From contig CAZPDM010000049.1 in the NCBI GenBank assembly GCA_964585305.1, positions 1 through 31,441 on the forward strand: a DNA stretch of 31,441 nucleotides, in the 5' to 3' direction. Both the position numbers and the translations under genes were made by a program. The notes under the pieces are model-generated. The model worked only from the letters and a program-made list of their open reading frames with translations. It was not told where the DNA came from and did no database searches. Position 1 is the first letter of the stretch. Every line of letters begins with the position of its first letter. Below, piece by piece: positions 6,724 through 18,100 of this stretch. Source of the stretch: CAZPDM01 sp964585305. GTDB lineage: Bacteria > Planctomycetota > Uabimicrobiia > Uabimicrobiales > JABWCH01.

Positions 6724-6752
6724 TTGACAATCTTAAAATTTTTAATTAGCAT
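6724..6752 (+). promoter_or_regulatory. Promoter of the STAS-kinase-macroglobulin gene cluster
   Basis: A perfect -35 TTGACA (6724-6729), a 17-nt spacer and TAGCAT (6747-6752) as -10. The transcript would begin near 6760, about 40 nt before the ATG at 6800. This is the best sigma70-type -35 in the region. It is divergent from the cysteine desulfurase gene. Confidence 0.6.
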
Positions 6753-6799
6753 ATATTTTAAAAAATATATTCTCTTTAAATTTTTTTTAAGGATAATTT

Positions 6800-7354
6800 A
6801 TGGGAGAAGGATTTAATCAACAAGCTTGGCTAACCCAAATCAAAGCTAAACCAGATGATCCCCAAATTTGGTGGGAAATGGCACAAGCTGCATATCAAGC
6901 TAAAGATGCCAAGATGGCATGTCAAGGCTATCTTTCTGTTTTACGCTTGGATCATCAACATCCACAGGCTTGGGGACAATATGTGGAAGTTCGCAGTATT
7001 ATGCACCAGCAAACATTAACAGAAAATTTTCGTTTTGATATGTTTCGGCTACCTAAGAAAAGTGCGTTATTCCTGCTTTCAGGAACAATGAATATGGAAA
7101 TTCACGATTTAGAAAACCATATTATAGGTATTTTACAACATAATTATCGTTTGATTATTTTTGACTGTGCAGGAATATCTACTTTAAGTGGTCTTGGACC
7201 ATCTTTTATACGTAGAATGCAACAAAATGCAACTAAAGTTCAGGGAGAACTTGTCTTGTTACAAGCAAATCCTTCTTTTCAAAGTATATTAGAGCTTAAA
7301 AAAATTGATATTCCTAATTTTTCAGATCTATCGACGCTATTTAGTTCTAAATAA
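6800..7354 (+). CDS. TPR-STAS domain protein (anti-sigma-antagonist-like)
   Basis: 184 residues. Residues about 18-65 form a TPR-like pair of helices (PQIWWEMAQAAYQAKDAKMA). Residues about 78-184 form a STAS domain with the strand RLIIFDCAGIS (117-127) followed by TLSGLG. STAS proteins of the SpoIIAA/RsbV type switch between an anti-sigma kinase and a free state when a conserved Ser is phosphorylated. In an ungapped match to the SpoIIAA motif (DSSG) that Ser position is Leu129 here, with Ser130 next to it, so phosphoswitching may be altered. AAGGA precedes the ATG. It is first in the cluster, 22 nt before the receiver-kinase gene, which suggests that it is a target or scaffold of that kinase. 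Confidence 0.8.
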   Translation: MGEGFNQQAWLTQIKAKPDDPQIWWEMAQAAYQAKDAKMACQGYLSVLRLDHQHPQAWGQYVEVRSIMHQQTLTENFRFDMFRLPKKSALFLLSGTMNMEIHDLENHIIGILQHNYRLIIFDCAGISTLSGLGPSFIRRMQQNATKVQGELVLLQANPSFQSILELKKIDIPNFSDLSTLFSSK

Positions 7355-7376
7355 TAAATATTTTATGAGGTTGACT

Positions 7377-8639
7377 ATGCCAAAAATCTTGCTTGTCGAT
7401 AAAGATGAAGCATTGGAAAAGACATGTCGAACTTTTTTTCAAGGATGTGGTTATACAGTAGAAGATGCCATAGATATAGAAACTGCTGTCAGCAAGATGG
7501 CAACTAGTCCAGAATTGTTAATACTTGATTTGGATTTTGGTATTCAAGAAATTTCGCTATTACTTATTGAAATAAAAAAAAATCCGCATCCTCCATTTAT
7601 AATTATCCATAGCCATAATAAACATCTTGGAACAGAATATAGTGAAATCATGGGATTGCCGCAAATTCGTGGATTTTTAGTTCGACCTTTTCCAATTTAT
7701 CGTTTAGCAGAATTAGTTGTTCAAATTTTTCCTATCGAGCAGACTGATGATAATGAAGATTCTCAAACAGATTATATCCCTTCTGAGCAAATCCAACGGT
7801 GGATTGGCCAAGATTTATCAGGATGTATATTGGAAACCTGTATAAGTTTTGGAAATTTTAGTTTAGTATATAAAGGGACATACCAAGAAAAACCTGTTGT
7901 AGTAAAAATTTTAACTAATATAATGCAACAGAAAGAACGCATGGTTCGATTTCAACGAGAGGTTGAAATATTGTCGCGTTTTAAACATCCTAATATTATT
8001 GAAGTTTTAACTACAGGGAAAACAGAAGACGGTATTTTTTATATGATTATGCCATATTTTAATGGCGAGAACTTAGATCAAATACTGTTAAAGGAACAAA
8101 AATTACAATTGTCAGAAGCCTGTGATATTGTATATCAAGTATCTCAAGGAATGGCTGCAATTCATACAACTCAAGTTATACACCGCGATTTAAAACCTGC
8201 AAATATTTTATATAATCGTCAGGAGCATATTGCTAAAGTTATTGATTTTGGTCTTGTTCGTGATGTTGGGCTCAATACAATGAGCCAAGCTATTACACGG
8301 CGTGGATATATATTAGGTACGCCATATTATATGTCTCCAGAACAATGCGAAGGCCGTTTTATGGATACTCGAACTGATATATATAGCTTGGGAATTACTT
8401 TTTATCAGCTCTTAACAGGATTAGTCCCTTTTGATAAAAGTTCACCAATAAAAACGCTTTTAGCTCATATTCGAGAGCCTTTGGTATGGCCCGATAGTAT
8501 CGTTATAGAAATTCCTGTAGAGGTAAGAAATCTAATAGAAAAAATGACTGCCAAAAAAGCCTCAGAGCGTTATCAGAATATGTCAGATATTGTAAAAGAG
8601 CTAGATTGCCTACATCGGCAATTTAAATGGGATTTTTAA
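7377..8639 (+). CDS. Receiver-domain Ser/Thr protein kinase (cytoplasmic)
   Basis: 420 residues with two domains. Residues 1-120 are a response-regulator receiver fold: acidic Asp8/Asp10 in LLVDKDE and a probable phospho-acceptor Asp51 in LILDLDFG. The usual Lys before the last Pro is Arg103 (LVRPF). Residues about 145-410 are a Hanks-type kinase. It has a weak Gly loop (SFGNFSLVYKG), Lys177 in VVVKIL, HRDLKPAN with catalytic Asp271, DFG with Asp290, and GTPYYMSPEQ in the activation segment. There is no membrane helix. Of two in-frame ATGs (7365, 7377), the second is preferred because AGG inside the first one's codons acts as ribosome binding site; the next gene has the same arrangement. Likely a link between a two-component input and Ser/Thr phosphorylation of neighbours. 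Confidence 0.9.
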   Translation: MPKILLVDKDEALEKTCRTFFQGCGYTVEDAIDIETAVSKMATSPELLILDLDFGIQEISLLLIEIKKNPHPPFIIIHSHNKHLGTEYSEIMGLPQIRGFLVRPFPIYRLAELVVQIFPIEQTDDNEDSQTDYIPSEQIQRWIGQDLSGCILETCISFGNFSLVYKGTYQEKPVVVKILTNIMQQKERMVRFQREVEILSRFKHPNIIEVLTTGKTEDGIFYMIMPYFNGENLDQILLKEQKLQLSEACDIVYQVSQGMAAIHTTQVIHRDLKPANILYNRQEHIAKVIDFGLVRDVGLNTMSQAITRRGYILGTPYYMSPEQCEGRFMDTRTDIYSLGITFYQLLTGLVPFDKSSPIKTLLAHIREPLVWPDSIVIEIPVEVRNLIEKMTAKKASERYQNMSDIVKELDCLHRQFKWDF

Positions 8640-8682
8640 TTTGGCAGATATTTTGTTTTTTTGAATAATAATGAGGTTAATT

Positions 8683-11600
8683 ATGCCGAAAGCAGAAGAT
8701 ATTGAACTCGGACGTAAAGCTGTATCTATGGGGTTAATTAAATCTGAAGAATTAGCAACTTGTTTACAGTCTCAAGAAACCAGACGTCAAAAGGGAGAAG
8801 ATGTATCTTTAGTGCAAATATTACTAGAGAATGAATATATTACAAAATTTCAGAAAGATGTACTTATAAAAAGTACACAAAAAACAAATGATGCGCCCAT
8901 ACAAACTCAGGTGCGATATATTGGAAAAAATCAGATTATCCCTGTAGTTTCTGAAGAAACCAAAATGATGGCTCGAATGCCTCCTACTGCTAAAGCAAGA
9001 ACTTCAGCATCTTTAGAAAAACCACATTCTAGTAGTGTAAATAAAATAAAAGTAACTTCAGAAAATGTAAATGTGGAAAAGATGCAAAAGGCTGGAACAA
9101 ACTTTTCGGCAGAAACAACGAAAGTAGAAAATTTTTCTCAAAGTGTTGATACAAAAGAACGTTTTTTTGGCCGCTATAAGATTTTGGAAGAAATTGGACG
9201 CGGTGGTATGGGACAAGTTTTTCGCGCTTATGATCCACAACTTGATCGAACTATTGCATTAAAAGTGATGTTATCAAGTACATCAGAAGAATCTCGAGAA
9301 AGATTTCTGCGAGAAGCTAAGACAATGGCTAAATTGCAGCATCCTAATATTGCGGCTGTATATGATTTAGGGGAAAAAGATCAGCAAGTTTTTTTTATCA
9401 TGGAATATATTGATGGAGTAACTCTAGATCATGCTGATCGCAGTCGTTTGAATTTGGCAAAAATTTTAGATATTATTGCAAAAGTTGCGGAAGGGATTCA
9501 TCACGCACATTTACAAGGTGTCATTCATCGAGATATAAAACCTAATAATATTATGCTTGATAACGAATATCAACCCAAAGTTATGGATTTTGGATTAGCA
9601 AAACTTTTGACGTCTTCTAGTCCCCATTCCCATGAAGGAATGTTACTTGGTACGATTTTGTATATGTCCCCTGAACAAGCTGATGGAAAATTAGACGAAA
9701 TTGATGCCCGGAGTGATATTTATTCTCTAGGAATTATTTTATACGAATTATTAACTGGTTATCAGCCACATTCTGGAAAAACTTTTAGTGAAGTTATTCA
9801 TAATATTACAAATGTAGAGCCGTTACCAGTGAGCAGAAGAAATATTAAACTTCCTCGTAGTTTAGATCGTATTTGCCGAAAAATGTTGGCTAAAGATAAA
9901 AAAGATCGTTATTCTAGTGCATTAGAAGTTGCTAAAGAATTGCAAAAATTGTTAGACACTAAACAGGATTTTAGCCAAATTTCTGTCAATCAAAGAAGTT
10001 TTGTTGATACAATTATGCCTATTTGGACAAAGTATAAAAAGCCAATTTCAATAACTTTTTGCAGTTTGATTGCATTTATTTTTGTCCTGATTATCAATGC
10101 TACTTTTTTCCAACAAAAAGAAAAACAGATTACAATTAGTTTTGATACAACTACTCAGCAAAATGTCCTTAGTACTCCAGTTAGTACAATTCCTAATACT
10201 ACCATTGAAAAAAACAATACGCCTGAAACAAATGCGTCTCAAGAAAGTAATAATTCATCAACGAGTTCGAATGTTGTTATTCCTCCCAAAGTATCTCCAC
10301 AAGATGAGCAATTAGCGAAAGAAGTTTATGAAAACTTGTTACAAAATTTAAAAGATAAAAATGAAATCATACGTTGGGAATTATTAGAAGATTTTTTATC
10401 AAAATATGGAAATAGTACGATTGCAGAAAAAGTTCGCGGGCAGCAACTCAATCTTGTTACTGAGCTAAAAATAAAATTTAACGAGCAAATTCGTAATATT
10501 AGCATATTGTATGAACAAAAAAGATGGGATGATTTAAGCAATTATAATTTGGAAGATTCTAAACTTATTATTGTATTGCCTCAAATTGTCTCTAAATATC
10601 CAGATATACAAGATCCTTTTAATCAGCACAAAAACTTAATACAAAAAGTACGAACAGAAAAAGCACGTGTTGATCAAGAAGTCCAAAAATTATGCGATAC
10701 TCTTTTATTAGAAGCCTCCAAACAGGATTTTCTTACATCTTGGCAGACATTTCAAAAATTTCCGCAAGAATATCAATATACAAAATTAGGAAAAGCTCTT
10801 TCTCAAATGATCAAAAAAAGAGAAGAGGAAATTGTCAAACAGTTGGAAATAGTTGAAAAAGAAATTCAGCAAATTGTTCAAACTAAAAATTATCAAGAGT
10901 GGCCAAAACTGAAAAGTAATAAATTTTTTCAGCCTGAATCCCAGAAAATTGTTCAACAAATCTCTTCTGCGAAAGAAATATTAGAAAATATTCAAAAGAT
11001 TTTTCTACAAGTAGAATCTGAATATATCAAGCAACAAAACACTGTTGCCCAAAATACAACACCTGCTTCTTCTCAAATTACAGGCACAAATACTTCCAAA
11101 ATTTCTGCTCCCATAGTAGAGAAATCTGATTCTGCACAAGTTTCTGGTATGAAGTCTTTTCCTGATAATTGGAAAAAGTCTGTTTGGCAAAGTTGTTGGA
11201 ATGAAAAAGAAGGATATTTAGATTTTACAGTAAAAGCATGGACAGGTCTTACCGACTCTATGAAGAAAACGTATATACAGGACTACCAAAAATGGTATGC
11301 TTCACAATTAGGAATTAAAACCGAACGCGTCCAACGTATTGGAGGAACAAGCTTAACAATTTTGCTTATTCCCCCAGGACGTTTTAGTATGGGGTCTCCA
11401 TCCAGTGAACCTAAACGTGGCTCCGATGAAACATCTCATAATGTTGTAATTTCTAAACCCTTTTGGATTGGTAAATATGAAGTAAAACAGTCTCAATGGT
11501 TGATTGCAGCAAGTCATAATCCTTCCCAATTTAGAAATTCAGATGCTCCAGTTGAAAACATTTCTTGGTTAGAATGTGCTGAATTTTTAAAAAATGTAGG

Positions 11601-12027
11601 AATGCGTTTTCCTACAGAAGCAGAATGGGAATATTCATGTCGAGCTGGAACAAATACAGCTTTTTCATTTGGTAGAACAATACTTGCAAATCGTGCAAAT
11701 TTCGATAGTATGCAGCCTTATGAAAATATTAAAGTGAAATCATGGGGGAGAACATTACCTACTGGCACATTTCGCAGCTATGGCAATTTCTGGGGATGCT
11801 ATGATATGCATGGAAACGTTGCAGAATGGTGTCAAGATGGATATGCAGCATATCCTGGTAATGATGTAAAAGACCCTGTTGGCCCAACAACTGATGAAAA
11901 AGTAGTTCGTGGTGGTGCGTATAATAGTCCTGCTACAGATTGTCGTAGTGCGGCTAGGAAAAAATTGTTAAATGAAGAAAGGCAAAGTTATATTGGTTTG
12001 CGTGTTGCAATGGATTATACTCCATAG
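8683..12027 (+). CDS. Membrane Ser/Thr protein kinase with a C-terminal FGE/SUMF1-like domain
   Basis: 1114 residues. Residues 1-65 are a small helical domain (ELGRKAVSMGLIKSEELATC), and a low-complexity linker follows. The kinase lies at about 163-426: IGRGGMGQVF Gly loop, IALKVM Lys, HRDIKPNN, MDFGLAK, and GTILYMSPEQ. One membrane helix lies at about 454-476. Beyond it come a Ser/Thr-rich linker and a long helical region (about 540-790), then an FGE-sulfatase (SUMF1-like) domain at about 887-1114. The FGE domain shows IPPGRFSMGS, RFPTEAEWEYSCRAG, DMHGNVAEWC, VVRGGAYNS and the final IGLRVAMD. The kinase faces the cytoplasm and the FGE-like part the other side. In such fusions the FGE-like domain is more likely a ligand-binding or structural module than a sulfatase-maturing enzyme. 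Start: the second in-frame ATG, after ATGAGGTT. Confidence 0.93.
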   Translation: MPKAEDIELGRKAVSMGLIKSEELATCLQSQETRRQKGEDVSLVQILLENEYITKFQKDVLIKSTQKTNDAPIQTQVRYIGKNQIIPVVSEETKMMARMPPTAKARTSASLEKPHSSSVNKIKVTSENVNVEKMQKAGTNFSAETTKVENFSQSVDTKERFFGRYKILEEIGRGGMGQVFRAYDPQLDRTIALKVMLSSTSEESRERFLREAKTMAKLQHPNIAAVYDLGEKDQQVFFIMEYIDGVTLDHADRSRLNLAKILDIIAKVAEGIHHAHLQGVIHRDIKPNNIMLDNEYQPKVMDFGLAKLLTSSSPHSHEGMLLGTILYMSPEQADGKLDEIDARSDIYSLGIILYELLTGYQPHSGKTFSEVIHNITNVEPLPVSRRNIKLPRSLDRICRKMLAKDKKDRYSSALEVAKELQKLLDTKQDFSQISVNQRSFVDTIMPIWTKYKKPISITFCSLIAFIFVLIINATFFQQKEKQITISFDTTTQQNVLSTPVSTIPNTTIEKNNTPETNASQESNNSSTSSNVVIPPKVSPQDEQLAKEVYENLLQNLKDKNEIIRWELLEDFLSKYGNSTIAEKVRGQQLNLVTELKIKFNEQIRNISILYEQKRWDDLSNYNLEDSKLIIVLPQIVSKYPDIQDPFNQHKNLIQKVRTEKARVDQEVQKLCDTLLLEASKQDFLTSWQTFQKFPQEYQYTKLGKALSQMIKKREEEIVKQLEIVEKEIQQIVQTKNYQEWPKLKSNKFFQPESQKIVQQISSAKEILENIQKIFLQVESEYIKQQNTVAQNTTPASSQITGTNTSKISAPIVEKSDSAQVSGMKSFPDNWKKSVWQSCWNEKEGYLDFTVKAWTGLTDSMKKTYIQDYQKWYASQLGIKTERVQRIGGTSLTILLIPPGRFSMGSPSSEPKRGSDETSHNVVISKPFWIGKYEVKQSQWLIAASHNPSQFRNSDAPVENISWLECAEFLKNVGMRFPTEAEWEYSCRAGTNTAFSFGRTILANRANFDSMQPYENIKVKSWGRTLPTGTFRSYGNFWGCYDMHGNVAEWCQDGYAAYPGNDVKDPVGPTTDEKVVRGGAYNSPATDCRSAARKKLLNEERQSYIGLRVAMDYTP

Positions 12028-12045
12028 TAATTTGAGTAGAAAGTT

Positions 12046-12071
12046 GGGGGAAAGTATTTTTGCTTTCCCTC
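12046..12071 (+). promoter_or_regulatory. Intercistronic hairpin between the kinase-FGE and macroglobulin genes
   Basis: GGGGGAAAG (12046-12054) pairs with CTTTCCCTC (12063-12071) with one mismatch or wobble, across an 8-nt loop. No T-run follows, so it looks like an RNA-stability or processing element rather than a terminator. A strong AGGAGGGAG follows before the next ATG. Confidence 0.4.
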
Positions 12072-12113
12072 AAAATAGGGCGAAGAGAAAACAAAATTTT
12101 TAGGAGGGAGACT

Positions 12114-15100
12114 ATGAAATATTGTTTATTTTTTTCAATTATTTTGGGAGGATTAGCAATGTGCTGGGCGCAATCCAACCTAGATCCTTTACAAGAATAT
12201 TTAAGAATTAAAGAATATTCTCAAGCTATAGACTGGGTGGACAAAAACTTATCTGTTTTTCCAGATAATCTTAAACACGAAGCATTATATTTACAGTCAT
12301 TAGCTAAGTTTTATGCGAAAGATTATTCCGGATGTAAAAGTACTCTTCAAAAATTGTTAGACTTTCCAATTCCTTTAGAGGAGTGTTCTGTACAAAAACT
12401 TTATTGTCAAAAATCAAAAGATATATCATCAATTTGGTATTATAAAGCAAAGTTTTTATTAGGCCAGGTGTATTTAAAGGAACAGAATTTTGAGCATTTA
12501 GAAAATCTTTATGCAGAAGAAGCAAAAAGATTACTAGAGAAAAATCGCAAAGATGATGCTTTTCTTTTATATTTAGATTTTGCAGAGTTATTTTGTCAGA
12601 AACCTGATGCAGAAGATAGAGATGCTGTTAAACCTGATTATGCAAAAGCATATAAATTTTATAACGCTGCTTTGCCGCTTTCTCCTAATGTAGATAAAGA
12701 AGAGGAAATTCGTTTTAGAATGGTAGAACTTGCTTCTTTGATCCCGGATCGAGATCTTACTATTCAAACGCTTGGTCAGTATCTTGAGAGATACGATCCT
12801 AAATGGAAAAAGGAAGCCAATCCTAACTTTATTAAAGTTGGCAAAAAATGGGCATTAGCCAGGTATCTTTTAGCAGAAAAAAATCTTGAGTATTACAATA
12901 GTACAGCTCGATCTATTTTAAAAGAACTCATTCCACTACTTGATAAAAATGATGAATTGCATTATAAAATTCGACACGATTCCAGATGGTTAATGGTAAG
13001 AATATTTGATGTTCCAACTCCATCAAATGCAGAATTTTTTGCTGCTATAGAATCTATCCAACAATATCTTCAAGAATTTCCAAATGGAACTCAGAGTGTT
13101 CTAGCTGCATACTATCTAGCCGAAATTTATAAGAATCATAATTTTGTCCAAGAATCTATTTTTGCATATCAAGATTTTTTGGAAGGAAAAGGATTTAAAA
13201 TTGCAGAAAATGTAGCACTTTCTGAAGGTGAAGAAGCTCCTGCAAAAGTTTATGAGCGATTACGCAAAGACGCTATGTATGAATTAGGAAAGTCATATCG
13301 CCTTTCTAAAGATTATCCGCAAGCAATTCAAATTTGGCAGCAATATCTTAAACAATTTCCAGATGGAAAATATTGGGCAGAAGCACAAAAAGCAATTATT
13401 GAAGCAGAATATCAAATTGGAGAAAATTTCTTAGCTCAAGAAAAATATGAAGAATGTCAAAAATTTTGGCAGGAATTTCTTCAACGCTATCCTTTGGAAA
13501 AGTATAATTCAAATATTATATATATATTTGGAGCAATTCCCCATCAATTTGCCCAAAAGTTGAAAGAACAACTTGCACAGTCAACAGAAGCAGAACAAGC
13601 TAATCTGCAAGAAAAAATACAAGATTATTATCATAAAGCTATTATAGAATGGGAAAAATTAGCAACTCAATTTCCAAATTCTGAAGAAACTAAGAAAGCA
13701 CTTTTACTACAAGCTCGTATTTATAAAGAAGAATTTAAAGATGCTAAACAAGCAATAAAAATATATGAACGTTTAAGAGATACTCGTTCTTTAGAAGAAA
13801 TGAAGAAAAAAGAAATTGCTATTGATGTTGAAAAGTCTTATCGAACTGTAACAACTCCTAAAATTACTCTAAGAACACAAAATATTTCGAAAGCAACTGT
13901 AAAGCTCTATCGTCTTAATTTAGAGGAATATTTTAGAAAACATCATTCTATTGATGATATTCAAAGCCTAGATTTAGCTCTGATTCAAGCGGATCAATCT
14001 TGGGAAGTTACTATCCCGAATTATAAAGAATATATTCGTATTACACAAAAAATCGATATTCCTTTAACAAAAGTCGGGGCATATATTGTACGTGTAGATG
14101 ATGATGAAATTGATAGCAGTGCATTGTTAATTTGGAGTGATGTTGATTTTGTCGCAGATTTTACGAAAAAAGAAATATATCTTTCTGTTCAATCTTGCTT
14201 AGATAGTAAAACAGCTAGTCAATCAAAAGTTTTACTAAGCGATGGAGAGAAAATTATTTCTCAAGGTTTGACAGATGAGAATGGTTTTTATCGTTACTCT
14301 TTTGAAGAAAACAAAATTTATAATTGCCAAGTTTTTATTGAACAAAATAACCACGTTGCATCACGCCGTATTGCAAAAGATGACTTATCTTCAAGATTTG
14401 TAATGGCGAAAAAAGGCGATATTTATACAGATCGCTCATTATATGCCTTAGGTGATACAGTTGGAATCTCAGCAATTCTTCGTGATGTAGAAAACTCAGA
14501 TTATGCCATTCCTAAAACAAACAAGTATTTTTTGAAAATATTAAATCCGAGTAATATTTGTATATGCAATCAAGAATTAAGTTTGTCTCCTTTGGGAATG
14601 ATCCATTATGAATGGGCGTTATCTCAACTTTGTCAATTAGGCCCTTATACCATTAAAATTTATCCTGCAGAACAAGAAAAAGAAGCCTTTGTTACTAAAT
14701 TTTTTGCTTGTAAATGGCAACCTCCTGCAGAAAAACAGGCGGAAAAAGTTTCAGCTCTTTTGCCAAAAATTGTTTTATCTCACAGCCAGTTAAAATATTT
14801 CTTTAATTCTTGCATAGAATTTGAAATACGCTCAGAAAATTTTTCCCAAAAAGAAGGAATTCCTATTAAATTGGTAGTATATGCTTCTCCTAAAACTCCC
14901 AAAATATTAGACTCTTTAACTTCAAAATACTTTTATAGAGATATTGCTAGAAAGAAAGTTAGCGAAAGTACTCTTGTTACAAATGAACAGGGAATTGCAA
15001 AGGCTGATATTTCCTTAAAAGAAGAAGGAAATTATAGTGTTTACGCTTATACTAAGGATTCCTCTGGAAACCTCATTTCAGATAATATTTCTATCGACAT

Positions 15101-18100
15101 TTTACCTTTACCAGAATTAGGAATATTCTGCCCTAAAAATATATTGAATGTCGGAGAAATTGTAGAAATTGATATAAATTCCCTTAATCTTGAAGGACGT
15201 GGAATCTTAACTTATGAATCAAATGACAATCGCATTATTGGTTCAGAGTTTATTGATTTTAAACGTGGAACAAATAAACATAAAGTAAAAATAATATCGC
15301 AACATTACCCCCAATTACGTTTAGCCTTTTCTTTATTAAAAGAAAATAAATATTATTCTGCAAAAAAATTGTTCACAATTGAACGTGGTTTAAAAATTGC
15401 AATACAATCCAATGCGACAGAATATAACTCAGGAGAAATGGCTGAGTTTTCTATCCAAACAACTGATCAACTCGATAAACCAGTTTCCACCGAACTTTCT
15501 TTAGCCTTGTTGGATCAAGAACTCAAAAAAATTAAAAAGGAAAATTTTCCTAATATTGAAGAAGGCTTTTCTCTATTATCACAAAGTGAATATAAAATAT
15601 TACATTCTCCTTTAGCTCAAGGATGGTGTGTTTCAAGTATTATTACAGATGAATCAGGAAAAGCTATTCTCAAAAAACTTATGCCAAAATCTGCTGCAAA
15701 TTGGGAGCTTTGGGGCGTTGGATGCGATAATCAAGGACTATTTGGCTATGCTAATATAACACTTAAAACAAAAGCAAGTGTAAATTCTGAAGAATCTAAA
15801 AATCCTGTTTCTCCTATTGGAATGGAACATCGTGAAGTTTTTTGTGGGTTTACTTCTACTTCTAATTCCATTGCATTTGGTTCTTTAGGGCCATGTATTT
15901 CAAAAAAACTAGAAATCAAACTCTATCCTCTTACAATAGACTCTATGCTAAAATCCTTTTTAGGAAATATCCGACAAAGTAATCAAAAATCAACACCCAC
16001 ATTATCTAGCTTAACAAGCGATCTCTTAGCATATTCGACTGCATTAGAATTTTCAGCTTCTATAGAATCCTGCGAGTTAGAACAACTCAAGAGAACATGT
16101 CAGATATTGGCCAATGGTTTAGTTGCTCAGAAATTAACAAACGGTGGTTGGCCATATAAAGCTACAACGAAAGCTCCTGTTGTTGATGCTTACCAGCACC
16201 AAGATCAATATCAATATAATGAAAATGAAGCTTATAATGACGACTATTCTGAAGATGATGCGAATTTGCTTGTCTCTGCTCGTGTGCTTTGGACATTGAT
16301 TTATGCCAAGAAACAAGGAATTTTTATAGATGAAAGTGTAATTAAAGAAAGCGTTAAATACTTAGAATATTCTCTTGCACAAGTTGCTTCAGAGGACCAA
16401 GGAAGCAAGGCTTTAGTTCAATATGTTCTTTCCCTAGCAGGCAAAGGCAATTTTGCTTATGCGAATCGTTTGTACCGAGAACGAGGGAGCATGAAGCCAG
16501 GAGCTTTGGCATATACTGGGTTATTGCTTTATAGCCTTAATAAAAAAGATATGGCAAATGAAGTTTTGGAAATGCTTGTTAAAAAAAATTTAGATAACAC
16601 AGAATCTCCATTAGAAAATCTTTCCTTAGCTTTGTTAGCATCTTCTACTATTGCTCCTCATAGTGATAAGGAAACTCTTCTTAGATTACTATTTCAAAAA
16701 CAGAATATATCAGGCTTTGATCCATATTCTTCTCAGGGGCTTGCTGTACATGCTATTTCAAAATACCTTGCTGTAAAACCTCAAATTTATAAACCAGAGT
16801 CTTGGGAAATTTGGGTGAATAAACAATCAGTATGTAAAAATGACGCAAAATCCTTCCTTATTTGGGAAGTTTCAGATCAAACAATTGAAAAGCAGACTTT
16901 GGTAGATATTGGCTTTCATGGTACAGGTTATTATGCTTATATTGTTTCCTTATCAGGAATATTAGAAAAAATTCCTACACCCTCGCAATCTCCTCTAGAA
17001 ATTAAACGAGAATACCTTTACAGCCAACAAAAATATCAGGAAAAGCCTATTTCTGCTAGCAGCACAACCCTAATTCAAGAAATGATAGTAGGGGAAGTTG
17101 CTCGTGTTGTTTTAAACATTAAGAAAAATAAAGATACTGATCTTCCTAAGAATTTTCAAAATCCCTGGGTTATTGAAGAACCAATTCCTTATGGAATGGA
17201 ACTGCTTCCCGAAACGATTCAAGGAAATTTTGACGATTACCAAATTTTTTCCAATAAGATATATTATTTTTGCTCAAAAGAAGAAGAAATTAGCATAGAA
17301 CATCATTTGGTTGGAAAGATTCCAGGAAATGTTCAAATTCTTCCTACCCAAATTTTGAATGCCTATACTATGAAATGTCTTACTTGGGGTATTGAAAATA
17401 ATATTACGATTCTTTCTCATGATCAAAAACCTTCTATTCCCTATACATTTAATAATAATGAACGTTATGAGTTAGGACGTTTATATTTTAAAGATAAGCA
17501 ATATGCTGCTGCCTTGGAGTATCTTGCTGCTTTATATTCTTCAGACGCTGAATATTTTACTAAAGAAGTTGTGCAAATGTTATTAGCTATCCGTACGCGT
17601 CCAGAATATTATAATGCTCAGAAAATTGTAGATTACTTTGAAATCTTAAAAGAGAAATCTCCAGATAGCTATATTCCTTTTGATCAAATGTTTATTGTAG
17701 GACAGGCTTATCACGACATTCGAGAATTTGAACGTGGATATCTTGTTTTCCAAGCTATCGTTGATTCTTATTTTGAACAAGAAGCCAAAATTAGTGGAGT
17801 TTTGGATGATCAAGGACAATTCATTGCTTCCCTGCAATATATGCAATGGCTATTTCAACACTATCCAGATTCTGCAAATGTTATCCAAGCGTATTTTGGC
17901 TTGACTCAAACTCTTTATGGAAAATTGGATAAGCTGGAATCTATAAAGAATACCTGGTCTTTGCATGATTTAAAGCGAGTTGAAAAAGCTCCTACACGTG
18001 CAGAAATTTTACAACAGAGTATTGACTTGCTCAAACAGTTTTTAGCCCTCTATCCACAATCTGAACAAGCTCCTCAAGCAGCATTTTCACTAGCTTCTGC

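Noticed and set aside
15900..16160. A thioester (CGEQ) motif in the macroglobulin
   Set aside because: I looked through the region before the toroid; Cys residues are present, but none is followed by Gly-Glu-Gln.
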